8,450 bases of DNA from Paludibacter sp. (GTDB lineage Bacteria > Bacteroidota > Bacteroidia > Bacteroidales > Paludibacteraceae): the NCBI GenBank assembly GCA_028748945.1, contig JAQTOL010000120.1, forward strand, positions 1-8,450. The letters run 5' to 3'. Shown here one piece after another: positions 1 to 7,253 of the stretch. Both the position numbers and the translations under genes were made by a program. The notes under the pieces were generated by a model, which worked only from the letters and a program-made list of their open reading frames with translations, was not told the DNA's origin and ran no database searches. How positions within the stretch are numbered: the first letter of the stretch is position 1; each line of letters starts with the position of its first letter.

Positions 1-426
1 CTAAATCTGCAGTCATATGATTTTTATTCACTGGTTGAAACACGTGTACTTTTGGAAGTTAAAGCCATACAACTTTGCGCTGAAAGAAGAACTAAAGATG
101 ACATTAAAATGCTTGAAAAAGCCCATAAAAACTATATAAAATACTTCAACACACCCGATCGTGTCAGTCATGATTTTGCTTTTCACCGTACCATAGCTGA
201 AGTTAGTCATAATCCCGTTTTTAAGGCTATGTTGATGATAGTGATTCCTGATATTATGCAGATTTATCAAAAAGATCGTATTTGCGGCCCAAACAAAGCC
301 AACCTGGAAGAACACGCAAAAATGCTGGAATATATAAAAAATGGTGACAGCGAACTAGCCGGTAAAATAATGGCTCAACACCTTCAGGGTGTGTTAGATT
401 TTGCAAAATCCAGACTAGAAAATTGA
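1..426 (+). CDS. GntR/FadR-family transcriptional regulator, C-terminal FCD domain (partial, 5' end off window)
   Basis: The frame is open from base 1 to a TGA at 424-426 and gives 141 residues with no start in view; a TTG at 52 is only an internal codon, because the homology-like text begins upstream of it (YSLVETRVLLEVKA). The visible part is the all-helical FCD ligand-binding domain of FadR-subfamily GntR regulators. Its metal/effector site can be read as D58-x3-H62 (in HDFAFHRTIAEVSHNP), H105 (EEHAKMLEYI) and H127 (MAQHLQGV), the usual Asp plus three His pattern. The N-terminal winged helix must lie upstream of the window. Such proteins are cytosolic dimers that release or bind DNA on sensing a carboxylate metabolite, often a sugar acid. 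The effector cannot be told from this fragment. The regulated genes are probably upstream; the gene to the right is convergent and so not an obvious target. The family call is firm, the function within it open. Confidence 0.88.
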   Translation, partial: LNLQSYDFYSLVETRVLLEVKAIQLCAERRTKDDIKMLEKAHKNYIKYFNTPDRVSHDFAFHRTIAEVSHNPVFKAMLMIVIPDIMQIYQKDRICGPNKANLEEHAKMLEYIKNGDSELAGKIMAQHLQGVLDFAKSRLEN

Positions 427-471
427 ACGAACAGTCATCGCGACAAATAAAATCATACTGACGGTCGGTAC

Positions 472-494
472 ATATGAACTAGCTTTATTCATAT
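472..494. other. Small inverted repeat between convergent genes
   Basis: ATATGA (472-477) and TCATAT (489-494) can pair around an 11-base loop in the 79-base gap between the stops of the regulator and the transporter. The stem is short and AT-rich and has no T-run directly after it on either strand, so it is at best a weak two-way terminator. No better terminator is visible in this gap. Confidence 0.2.
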
Positions 495-505
495 ACAAAA
501 TAATA

Positions 506-2182
506 TCAGACGAATGCAAGAATGAGTATCTGAGCCAGAATTACTCGCAAAAACATAGTCATGGGATATACCGTAGAATAAGCCACTGAGGGTTCATCGT
601 TTCCTGAAACTGCATTGGCATAAGCCAGAGCGGGAGGATCAGTTGTACTTCCTGCCAAAATACCCATCAAAGTGAAATAATTCAAATTCAAAAATTTACG
701 GCCAATAACACCTACAATCAACAAAGGTATAATTGTTATTAAAAAGCCACAAGCTATCCAAAGCAATCCATTACTCGATACAACTGTTTCTACAAATTTT
801 CCACCGGAAGCGATACCAACACTTGCAAGGAACAAAGCAATTCCGATTTCGCGTAACATATAATTAGCACTTTGTGTGGTATAGGTAATCAGTTTTATTT
901 TATAACCAAAGCGCGAAATGAGAATAGCCACAATAAGTGGTCCACCTGCTAATCCTAATTTTACAGGCATTGGCATTCCCGGAAAGTAAAACGGAATACT
1001 GCCAAATAAAATTCCCAAAAAGATTCCAACGAAAATGGTAATTAAATGAGGTTCATTCAATCTTTTCAAGGTATTGCCAAGAATGAGTTCAACACGTTCA
1101 ATTGCAGCTAATTCACCAACGACCATTACCCGGTCGCCGACCTGCAACACTAAATTGCTGGTCCCGAGTAAGTCAATTCCCGAACGGTTAACACGGGTGA
1201 TATTCACACCAATTGTATTACGTAAGCCCAAAGAGCCAATAGTTTTACCATTTATTTTTGATTGTGTGATAATAATCCGACGAGAAACTAACTGTGTCTC
1301 TGATTCTTTCCAGTCAAGTTTGGTTGGTTCACCTATAAATGCAGTGATGGCTTCAACATCTCTGGTGGTTGTAACCACCAATAATATATCATCTTTCAAA
1401 AGAACTGTATCACCCTGAGGAATCAGAAACTCATCAACGCGTTTCAACCGTGAAACAACGAAATTACGACCAATTAAATGCTTTATATCCCGCAGTTTAC
1501 GGCCTTCAACCAGTTTGTTTTGAAAACGCAGGGTAAGTATCTCTGGCTTTTCCGAAAGTGTTTCACTGTTGGTATTTAATTTTTCCGTTTCTTTATCGAA
1601 ACTTACTTTGAAAATAACCCGAATCAGAATCAGTGCAGTAATTATACCAACTACAGCAAGAGGATAAGCTACTGCATAACCTAAAGCTATTTGAGGTATT
1701 TCAACAATTTCTCCGGCTTCGCGCAACTGCCTTAAGGCTTCCTGTGCTGCTCCAAGTCCGGGTGTATTCGTTACAGCTCCCGAAAGAATACCAACCATCA
1801 TGGCCATAGGAACACGTCCGGCTAAAATGTAATACAAGATAATGGCCACTCCTACCCCTAAAAAAACGATTAATGCTGCCAGCATATTCTGTTGCATTCC
1901 TCCTTTTTTAAAAGACGAAAAAAAACCGGGTCCAACCTGCATTCCAATAGTAAAAACAAATAAGATCAGACCGAACTCCCTGATAAAATGTAAAACTTCG
2001 AGATTTACCGAAAATCCAAAATGTCCGACGAACAGTCCGGCGAATAACACAAAAGTTACTCCCAAAGAAATCCCGAATATCTTTATTTTTCCAAGCATGA
2101 CTCCAATTGAAATCACAAATGCATACAGCAAAACGATATGAGCCACACTCTCATCAGTTAATAGTGAATTTAGCCACTCCAT
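506..2182 (-). CDS. AspT/YidE/YbjL-family transporter with two RCK_C (TrkA-C) domains
   Basis: This 558-residue integral inner-membrane protein matches the usual length of the AspT (aspartate:alanine exchanger)/YidE family. About five hydrophobic helices (residues ~13-190) are followed by a soluble middle part (~195-375) and a second hydrophobic half (~378-558). The family's internal duplication is visible: [16 protein letters not shown] (135-150) is echoed by [14 protein letters not shown] (511-524), and [11 protein letters not shown] (169-179) by [10 protein letters not shown] (535-544). The middle part reads as two tandem RCK_C domains (~213-285 and ~297-370), each with a 'GD.V.L..DD.L.VV' or 'GDRVMVVGE' strand, which probably gate transport by binding a small ligand. 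The ATG at 2180-2182 is chosen because it opens the first helix; upstream is AT-rich and lacks a Shine-Dalgarno. It is divergent from hisB. The substrate cannot be inferred: AspT itself exchanges amino acids, but most relatives are uncharacterised. Confidence 0.9.
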   Translation of the reverse strand: MEWLNSLLTDESVAHIVLLYAFVISIGVMLGKIKIFGISLGVTFVLFAGLFVGHFGFSVNLEVLHFIREFGLILFVFTIGMQVGPGFFSSFKKGGMQQNMLAALIVFLGVGVAIILYYILAGRVPMAMMVGILSGAVTNTPGLGAAQEALRQLREAGEIVEIPQIALGYAVAYPLAVVGIITALILIRVIFKVSFDKETEKLNTNSETLSEKPEILTLRFQNKLVEGRKLRDIKHLIGRNFVVSRLKRVDEFLIPQGDTVLLKDDILLVVTTTRDVEAITAFIGEPTKLDWKESETQLVSRRIIITQSKINGKTIGSLGLRNTIGVNITRVNRSGIDLLGTSNLVLQVGDRVMVVGELAAIERVELILGNTLKRLNEPHLITIFVGIFLGILFGSIPFYFPGMPMPVKLGLAGGPLIVAILISRFGYKIKLITYTTQSANYMLREIGIALFLASVGIASGGKFVETVVSSNGLLWIACGFLITIIPLLIVGVIGRKFLNLNYFTLMGILAGSTTDPPALAYANAVSGNDEPSVAYSTVYPMTMFLRVILAQILILAFV

Positions 2183-2238
2183 TTTTAATTAATTATTAAA
2201 TTTATAAACCAACTGAAACATCTCCATTCTAATAAATT

Positions 2239-2246
2239 CAAAATTA
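2239..2246 (-). promoter_or_regulatory. Possible Bacteroidota -7 box for the transporter gene
   Basis: On the minus strand this reads TAATTTTG, matching the Bacteroidota -7 consensus TAnnTTTG, and lies 57 bases upstream of the transporter ATG. A TTTG at 2262-2259 is only 12 bases away, shorter than the usual 19-21 spacing, so no good -33 element supports it. In DNA this AT-rich the match may be chance. Confidence 0.25.
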
Positions 2247-2350
2247 CTGAATTAAAATCAAAAAAACCAGAATACTTCAACTTATGTTTTGATATTCCGA
2301 ATAAAAGTAAGCATCGAGTCAATTCATTTTCTCATCAAATAAAAAATGGC

Positions 2351-2358
2351 TATTTTTG
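2351..2358 (+). promoter_or_regulatory. Likely Bacteroidota -7 promoter box for hisB
   Basis: TATTTTTG fits the Bacteroidota primary-sigma -7 consensus TAnnTTTG exactly and lies 66 bases before the hisB ATG, which predicts an untranslated leader of roughly 60 bases. The -33 region (about 2325-2335) has no clear TTG, so the support is the -7 box plus position. It would also serve the genes downstream if 2425-7253 is one transcription unit. Confidence 0.4.
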
Positions 2359-2359
2359 T

Positions 2360-2377
2360 AGTCAGTTTATCATGACT
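2360..2377. promoter_or_regulatory. Inverted repeat at the predicted hisB transcription start
   Basis: AGTCA (2360-2364) and TGACT (2373-2377) form a 5-base inverted repeat with an 8-base spacer, starting two bases after the predicted -7 box. That is where a repressor site or the first hairpin of a leader RNA could sit. It is short and may be chance. No peptide rich in His codons follows, so a classical his attenuator is not indicated. Confidence 0.2.
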
Positions 2378-2424
2378 GCCGGACCAAACAGAGAATTTAC
2401 CCCAATCTAATCATCATTAAACTT

Positions 2425-3570
2425 ATGACGAATATAGAAAACAGCAATATAAAAAAGAAAGTACTTTTTATCGACCGCGATGGAACAATTATCGTTGAAC
2501 CTCCGGTAACCTTTCAGGTGGACCGGGTAGATCAGATTGAGTTCTTACCTTCCGTATTACGCAACCTGCACTTCATTCGTCATAAACTCGATTTTGAATG
2601 GGCGATGGTAACCAATCAGGATGGACTCGGCACCCCGGTTTATCCGCAGGAAAATTTTGAGAATGTTCAGGCCAAATTCTTACAAACTCTGGCAAATGAA
2701 GATATTCAATTTGATAAGATATTCATTGACAAATCTTTTCCCGAAGATCATTTAGCAACCAGAAAACCCGGAACTGCTCTGCTAACCGAATATTTTTCGG
2801 AATACTATGATTTAGCGGGTTCGTTTGTTATTGGTGACAGATATACCGATGTGGAATTAGCAAAAAATTTAGGTTGTAAAGCCATTTATATCAGCGATGA
2901 TACAAGTATTTTAAACGAAAAGGGATTGACTGAATTTTGTGCCCTGCAAACCATGAGTTGGGACAGGATTACAGAGTTCCTTTTTGCAGGCGAAAGAACA
3001 GCAACCGTAAAACGAACAACCAAAGAAACAGATATATTAATTGAATTGAATCTGGATGGTTCAGGAAAGTGCAACATCAACACGGGATTAAAATTCTATG
3101 ATCACATGTTGGAACAAATCGGTAAACATTCCGGTTCCGATCTGACAATTCTGGTAAATGGAGATTTGGAAGTGGATGAACATCATACCATTGAAGATAC
3201 TGCCATTGCCCTTGGTGAAGCTTTTGGAAAAGCACTGGGAAATAAACGGGGAATTGAACGTTACGGATTCAGTTTGCCTATGGACGATTGTTTGTGCTCG
3301 GTTGCACTCGATTTTGGAGGTCGTTCGTGGCTGGTCTTTGATGCCGAGTTTAAACGTGAATATATTGGAGATCTGCCCACAGAAATGATTTTTCATTTCT
3401 TTAAATCCTTCAGCGATGCCGCAAAAATGAATTTGAATATCAAAGCTCAAGGTTACAACGAGCATCATAAAATCGAAGGCATATTTAAAGCTTTGGCGAA
3501 ATCGATTAAAATGGCTGTCAAGCGGGATATTTACCAATATGAATTGCCCAGCACCAAAGGAATTCTTTAA
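2425..3570 (+). CDS. hisB: Bifunctional histidinol-phosphatase / imidazoleglycerol-phosphate dehydratase HisB
   Basis: This cytosolic enzyme catalyses two steps of histidine synthesis: dehydration of imidazole-glycerol phosphate and dephosphorylation of histidinol phosphate. Residues ~12-165 are the HAD phosphatase: D17-R-D19-G-T nucleophile motif, T63-N-Q-D-G-L-G motif II, R113-K114 motif III and G137-D138-R-x-T-D142 motif IV. Residues ~192-381 are the dehydratase, with manganese-binding motifs around H227 ([12 protein letters not shown]), D251-EHHTIED-258 and E346-HHKIEG-352, ending in the typical LPSTKGIL tail. At 381 residues it is close to E. coli HisB (~355) with a longer N-terminus; the ATG at 2425 is the only start before the nucleophile. 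Odd points: the loop 101-115 keeps the length of the E. coli zinc loop, but its four ligands are D102, S104, L110 and T112 in place of Cys/His/Cys/Cys. No other his gene is in the window, although hisB usually follows hisC. The overall identity is very secure. Confidence 0.97.
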   Translation: MTNIENSNIKKKVLFIDRDGTIIVEPPVTFQVDRVDQIEFLPSVLRNLHFIRHKLDFEWAMVTNQDGLGTPVYPQENFENVQAKFLQTLANEDIQFDKIFIDKSFPEDHLATRKPGTALLTEYFSEYYDLAGSFVIGDRYTDVELAKNLGCKAIYISDDTSILNEKGLTEFCALQTMSWDRITEFLFAGERTATVKRTTKETDILIELNLDGSGKCNINTGLKFYDHMLEQIGKHSGSDLTILVNGDLEVDEHHTIEDTAIALGEAFGKALGNKRGIERYGFSLPMDDCLCSVALDFGGRSWLVFDAEFKREYIGDLPTEMIFHFFKSFSDAAKMNLNIKAQGYNEHHKIEGIFKALAKSIKMAVKRDIYQYELPSTKGIL

Positions 3571-3606
3571 TTTACAATTTACCTATTTACAATTTATAAT
3601 TTACAG
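3571..3606. repeat. Degenerate TTTACAA heptamer repeat
   Basis: Directly after the hisB stop come five imperfect 7-base units: TTTACAA (3571-3577), TTTACCT (3578-3584), then after one extra A TTTACAA (3586-3592), TTTATAA (3593-3599) and TTTACAG (3600-3606). Short AT-rich repeats of this sort recur between genes in Bacteroidota (recognition only). Their role is unknown, and they do not look like a terminator because no stem forms. Confidence 0.6.
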
Positions 3607-3676
3607 TTCAATATCGGCATAGACTTTATTTAGTCGGTTTTTAATTGGAAAACTGCTTTTGAAACTCTCATAAAAA

Positions 3677-5290
3677 ATGAAATTTAAACTTCGCAATATT
3701 TTTCTTACAATCACATTTTCAGTTTATTGTATTAGCCTGTATTCCCAACCGGCTGATACCGAAAGACCCCGATTGGTTATTGGAATCATGATGGATGGCT
3801 TACAGCAAAAACACATTGATTTATTATGGAATTATTTCGACCCAAATGGTTTCAAAAAAATTATCGGAGAAGGGAGTAATTGTGAAAATGTTCATTATGA
3901 TATTATTTCAGCCGGAGATGCATCGGACATTGCCAATGTAATGACCGGCTCCATTCCCTATTTCAACGGAATTGCCGGCAACAATTATTACGATCGTGAT
4001 TCCAGAAGCGTGGTGCCCATTATTGAGGACGATAACCAGGTTGGTATTGGAACAAAACGGACTGTTTCGGCTCACAATATGCTTTCGAGCACCATAATGG
4101 ACGAATTGATGCTGGCCTATCCGAATAAATCAAAAAGTTATGCCGTGGCCATCAATGCAACAGATGCCATAATGCTGGGTGGACATACTGCAAATAGTGT
4201 AGCATGGATTGATGATGAACAGTTAAAATGGGTTACCACCGGTTACTATACCGATGGCTTATCACATTGGGCTGATGATATGAATGTAAACGGAGTATTT
4301 CAAAATTACACCGCCCGCACCTGGGGTCCGCTTTATGCCATCAATACTTATTCTTCGGCTCCAAACAGAGAGGACAAACGATTTGGTTTTCTTTACGATC
4401 CAAGAAGCCTGAAATCTAAAAACTTACCGGAAACGATCCTCAAAACCACCCCTTCAGCGAATTCTCTGGTGGCCGATTTAGCATTAAAAATTATTACGGA
4501 AGAACAATTGGGAACAGATAAATATCCCGATATGATGATGTTACAATTCACGGTTCACACACCTTTCGAAAAAACATCGGCTTTGCAATCAGCCGAAAAA
4601 GAAGATATGTATTTGCGATTAGACAAAGACATCCAAAACTTACTTCAAAAAATTGATGTGAAAATCGGTTTAAATAAGACCCTGGTTTTTATGTTTGGGA
4701 ATCAGACCGGTGTACATTCGCCGGCCGAATTGGGAGAAAACAAAATTCCTGCCGGTTATTTTAATGCCAATCGATCTATGGCTTTACTTAGTACTTATCT
4801 AATGGCAGTTTATGGACAGGAACGCTGGATTGACGGATATTATGCAAAAAATATCTATCTGAATAAAAAGAAAATCGAAGAGAAGAAAATCAACTTCCAC
4901 GAAATGCAACAAAATATTGCCCAGTTTATGCTCGAATTCGAAGGTATTCAGGATGCTTTTCCTTCTTCTCAGGTATTGAATATGGGACGGAATGGCAACA
5001 GCATACTTGAACGGATTCAAAATTCTTCCAATAAAAAAAGCATTGGCGATATTATCCTCACCTTGCTTCCGGGTTGGATTGAAGTTGATGATAAAAATAA
5101 TCCTGTCGGAGAATCGAACGCCATTGTTTCATATACGCCGCTGTATTTTTATGGTTGGCAGATTCCGGCTAAGAAAGTAATAAGATCATACCAAACGACC
5201 GATATCGCACCAACAATATCCCGGATATTAAATATTCCCATGCCGAATGCAAGTCTGGGAAAACCGATAGAGGAAGTTATTTCAAAATAA
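3677..5290 (+). CDS. Secreted PafA-like alkaline-phosphatase-superfamily protein, predicted catalytically inactive
   Basis: This intact 537-residue reading frame begins with a signal peptide (~1-23, cleaved near LYS|QP; Y17 before C18 argues against a lipoprotein), so it should be periplasmic or exported. The rest follows PafA-type alkaline phosphatases / type I phosphodiesterases: RLVIGIMMD40, NGFKKIIGEGSNCENVHYD (57-75), TGSIPYFNGIAGNNYYDR (90-107), LGGHTANSVAW (167-177), EDMYLRLDKDIQNLL (309-323), NKIPAGYF (355-362), TPLYFYGW (487-494). The active site is rewritten. By alignment from memory the nucleophile Thr becomes D81, the phosphate-binding Lys and Arg become N160 and T162, and the metal ligands Asp/His/Asp/His/His become T295, K299, N342, Q343 and Y486; only D40 and N102 remain. 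It should not bind two zincs or hydrolyse phosphoesters as PafA does. It starts 106 bases after hisB and ends 59 before patB, with no terminator on either side. A binding, structural or chaperone-like role is possible; none is shown. Confidence 0.85.
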   Translation: MKFKLRNIFLTITFSVYCISLYSQPADTERPRLVIGIMMDGLQQKHIDLLWNYFDPNGFKKIIGEGSNCENVHYDIISAGDASDIANVMTGSIPYFNGIAGNNYYDRDSRSVVPIIEDDNQVGIGTKRTVSAHNMLSSTIMDELMLAYPNKSKSYAVAINATDAIMLGGHTANSVAWIDDEQLKWVTTGYYTDGLSHWADDMNVNGVFQNYTARTWGPLYAINTYSSAPNREDKRFGFLYDPRSLKSKNLPETILKTTPSANSLVADLALKIITEEQLGTDKYPDMMMLQFTVHTPFEKTSALQSAEKEDMYLRLDKDIQNLLQKIDVKIGLNKTLVFMFGNQTGVHSPAELGENKIPAGYFNANRSMALLSTYLMAVYGQERWIDGYYAKNIYLNKKKIEEKKINFHEMQQNIAQFMLEFEGIQDAFPSSQVLNMGRNGNSILERIQNSSNKKSIGDIILTLLPGWIEVDDKNNPVGESNAIVSYTPLYFYGWQIPAKKVIRSYQTTDIAPTISRILNIPMPNASLGKPIEEVISK

Positions 5291-5349
5291 AAGACAGATA
5301 ATAAACGAACAATAAAACCATATTCTGAGGTTTGAATTAAATTAAGAAC

Positions 5350-6528
5350 ATGAATTATAATTTCGATGAACTAATTGACCGTCATAATACTGACTCAGTA
5401 AAAGTAGAACGTTGCAAATCACTTTTCGGAACCGACAATGTTTTACCCTTATGGGTTGCCGACATGGATTTCCGTACACCTGATTTTATTCTGAAAGCTA
5501 TTCAACAGCGGTTGGAACATCCCATTTTGGGCTACAGCATGACACCCAGGAATTTCTATCCTTTGCTTATTAAATGGATAAAAGAGCATCACAACTGGGA
5601 TTTAAAACGGGAATGGATTGGGTTTTTACCGGGTATTGTACCGGGATTATCATTTGCAGTTCAATGTTTTACCGAACCCGGTGATGAAATTATAGTTCAG
5701 CCTCCGGTTTATTATCCTTTTTTCCATGTCATTCAAAAAAACCATCGTAAACTGGTTTACAATCAACTGACCGAGGTCAATGCAAAATACGAAATGAATT
5801 TTGAAGATTTGGAAAGTAAGATTACTTCCAAAACCAAGATGCTAATTTTGTGTAATCCCCACAATCCGGGAGGCAGAGTATGGTCAGGAGAAACATTAAA
5901 ACGTCTTGATGAAATTTGCAGCAAGCATAATATTCTGATTATATCCGACGAAATTCACGCAGATATGGTGTTATCCGGATCAACTCATACACCTTATGCA
6001 ACCGTTTCTGACTCGGCTGCTCAGAGTTCCGTTACCTTTATGGCACCAAGTAAGGTATTCAATATGCCGGGGCTGATCAGTTCATCGTATATCATACCCA
6101 ATGCAGGTCTGAGGGAAAAATTTGTTGAATTTTTGGAAGCATCCGAAATGGGTGGTGGCAATGTTCTGGCTTATGCTGCTACTGTTGCAGCTTACGAAAA
6201 CGGGGAAGAATGGCGGACACAAATGCTTGATTATGTTTTGGGTAATATAAACTATTTAAATAATTTTCTGAAAAACAACATTCCTCAGATTAAACCCATG
6301 ATTCCTGAAGCATCGTTCCTGATGTGGCTCGATTGCAAAGAATTAGGCATGGAGACCGATGACTTATTCAATTTTTTTGCTCAAAAAGCCGGATTAGGAT
6401 TGAACAAAGGAACCGTTTTTGGTCCCGGAGGCGAATATCATTTACGGTTAAATGTGGCTTGTCCAAGAAGTATTTTAGTGCAGGCAATGAAACAATTGAA
6501 AGAAGCGATTGATGCGTCGCATTATTGA
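5350..6528 (+). CDS. patB: PatB/MalY-family PLP-dependent aminotransferase / C-S beta-lyase
   Basis: This 392-residue protein has the full length of fold-type I aminotransferases of the MalY/PatB branch, which cleave the C-S bond of cystathionine or related thioethers to release a thiol, pyruvate and ammonia. It opens with the branch's signature (NFDELIDRHNTDSVKVER, then LPLWVADMDF at 32-41). PLP contacts are visible: CNPHNPGG (168-175) with N172, SDEIHADM (199-206) with D200, and MAPSKVFNMPGL (231-242) with the Schiff-base lysine K235. R366 in YHLRLN should hold the substrate carboxylate. There is no signal peptide, so it acts in the cytosol, probably in methionine/cysteine metabolism or thioether breakdown. 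The ATG at 5350 directly precedes the family N-terminus. It lies 59 bases after the phosphatase-like gene and 62 before ung. Members of this branch are often annotated simply as aminotransferases, and substrate choice between cystathionine and other C-S compounds cannot be read here. Confidence 0.93.
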   Translation: MNYNFDELIDRHNTDSVKVERCKSLFGTDNVLPLWVADMDFRTPDFILKAIQQRLEHPILGYSMTPRNFYPLLIKWIKEHHNWDLKREWIGFLPGIVPGLSFAVQCFTEPGDEIIVQPPVYYPFFHVIQKNHRKLVYNQLTEVNAKYEMNFEDLESKITSKTKMLILCNPHNPGGRVWSGETLKRLDEICSKHNILIISDEIHADMVLSGSTHTPYATVSDSAAQSSVTFMAPSKVFNMPGLISSSYIIPNAGLREKFVEFLEASEMGGGNVLAYAATVAAYENGEEWRTQMLDYVLGNINYLNNFLKNNIPQIKPMIPEASFLMWLDCKELGMETDDLFNFFAQKAGLGLNKGTVFGPGGEYHLRLNVACPRSILVQAMKQLKEAIDASHY

Positions 6529-6550
6529 TAGTTATTTGGTACACAATAGT

Positions 6551-6576
6551 AATTCGTGAAATTCGTTTTAATTCGT
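6551..6576. repeat. Three direct copies of AATTCGT
   Basis: AATTCGT occurs at 6551-6557, 6560-6566 and 6570-6576, a period of 9-10 bases, in the 62-base gap between patB and ung. The pattern resembles short spacer repeats seen elsewhere in Bacteroidota (recognition only). A reading frame from a TTG at 6525 passes through it, and the repeat text is one reason to treat that extension as noncoding. Confidence 0.6.
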
Positions 6577-6578
6577 TT

Positions 6579-6590
6579 AATTTGCAAATT
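6579..6590. promoter_or_regulatory. Perfect 12-base palindrome abutting the ung start codon
   Basis: AATTTGCAAATT is its own reverse complement and ends at the base before the ung ATG. A protein bound here would block translation initiation or transcription into ung; in RNA a palindrome with no loop forms no useful hairpin. It could be an operator or an accident of AT-rich DNA. Confidence 0.25.
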
Positions 6591-7253
6591 ATGGATGTAA
6601 AAATTGAAACTTCGTGGAAACTGGCTTTGAATGCTGAATTCGACAAAGAATACTTTGCCGGGCTAACCAGTTTTGTGCGAAATGAATATAAAACAAAGTT
6701 GACCTTTCCACCCGCTTCGCTAATTTTCAACGCATTCGATCAATGTCCCTTCGATCAGGTAAAAGTAGTGATTATCGGACAGGATCCTTATCATGGCGAT
6801 GGACAGGCACATGGATTGTGTTTTTCGGTGAATGATGGTGTGGCTTTTCCACCTTCTTTGCTTAACATTTTCAAAGAAATTGAACGCGATCTCGGTAAAA
6901 AAAGTCCCGCAAGTGGTAATTTGACACGCTGGGCACAACAGGGTGTGTTGCTATTGAATGCCACCCTCACCGTTCAGGCTCACATGGCCGGTTCTCATCA
7001 GGGAAAGGGGTGGGAAACATTTACCGATGCAGCCATCCGGAAATTGGCTACAGAAAAAGAAAGTCTGGTATTTATGCTCTGGGGATCGTATGCTCAACAA
7101 AAGGGTGCTTTTATTGATTCCAACCGTCATTTGGTTTTAAAATCGGTTCATCCCTCTCCCCTATCCGCCTATCGCGGTTTTATCGGCAACAACCATTTTT
7201 CATTGGCAAACAACTATCTAAAAGAGCACGGAAAATCAGAAATAGACTGGTAA
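6591..7253 (+). CDS. ung: Uracil-DNA glycosylase (family 1)
   Basis: Ung removes uracil from DNA after cytosine deamination or dUTP incorporation, starting base-excision repair in the cytosol. The 220-residue protein from the ATG at 6591 matches the usual length (~220-230). The signature motifs are complete: VVIIGQDPYHGDGQAHGL (59-76) with the water-activating D65; LLLNATLTVQAHMAGSH (120-136) with the uracil-reading N123; VFMLWGSYAQQKG (160-172); and the minor-groove loop HPSPLSAYRGFIGNNHF (187-203) with catalytic H187. An alternative TTG start at 6525 would overlap the patB stop and add 22 residues (IVIWYTIVIREIRFNSF...) unlike any Ung N-terminus, so it is rejected. The stop codon touches the stop of the convergent gene with no gap. 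It probably shares a transcript with patB, 62 bases upstream, since no terminator lies between them. Very secure identification. Confidence 0.97.
   Translation: MDVKIETSWKLALNAEFDKEYFAGLTSFVRNEYKTKLTFPPASLIFNAFDQCPFDQVKVVIIGQDPYHGDGQAHGLCFSVNDGVAFPPSLLNIFKEIERDLGKKSPASGNLTRWAQQGVLLLNATLTVQAHMAGSHQGKGWETFTDAAIRKLATEKESLVFMLWGSYAQQKGAFIDSNRHLVLKSVHPSPLSAYRGFIGNNHFSLANNYLKEHGKSEIDW

Noticed and set aside
1..2182. Regulator and transporter as a regulator-target pair
   Set aside because: They are convergent, so the transporter promoter is over 1.7 kb from the regulator, and nothing in the sequence links the two.
2372..2410. Twelve-codon ORF in the hisB leader as a his attenuator peptide
   Set aside because: It contains no His codon. 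The only adjacent His codons (CAT CAT at 2412-2417) are in another frame with no start, and no terminator/antiterminator pair is evident.
3088..3537. Long minus-strand open frame inside hisB
   Set aside because: It is antisense to conserved HisB dehydratase motifs, has no recognisable domain, and is explained by codon use on the other strand. The same applies to the other frames nested within the transporter, ung and SDR genes.
3677..3745. Lipoprotein signal in the phosphatase-like protein (C18)
   Set aside because: Residue -1 is Tyr, which does not fit a lipobox; cleavage at YS|Q fits an ordinary signal peptidase I site.
5291..5349. Promoter for patB from GAGGTTTG
   Set aside because: It keeps TTTG but has GA, not TA, at the first two positions of the -7 box and lacks a clear -33 element.
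6525..6590. TTG-initiated extension of ung overlapping the patB stop by four bases
   Set aside because: The added residues are unlike Ung N-termini, the stretch holds a spacer repeat and a palindrome, and the ATG at 6591 gives the normal length.
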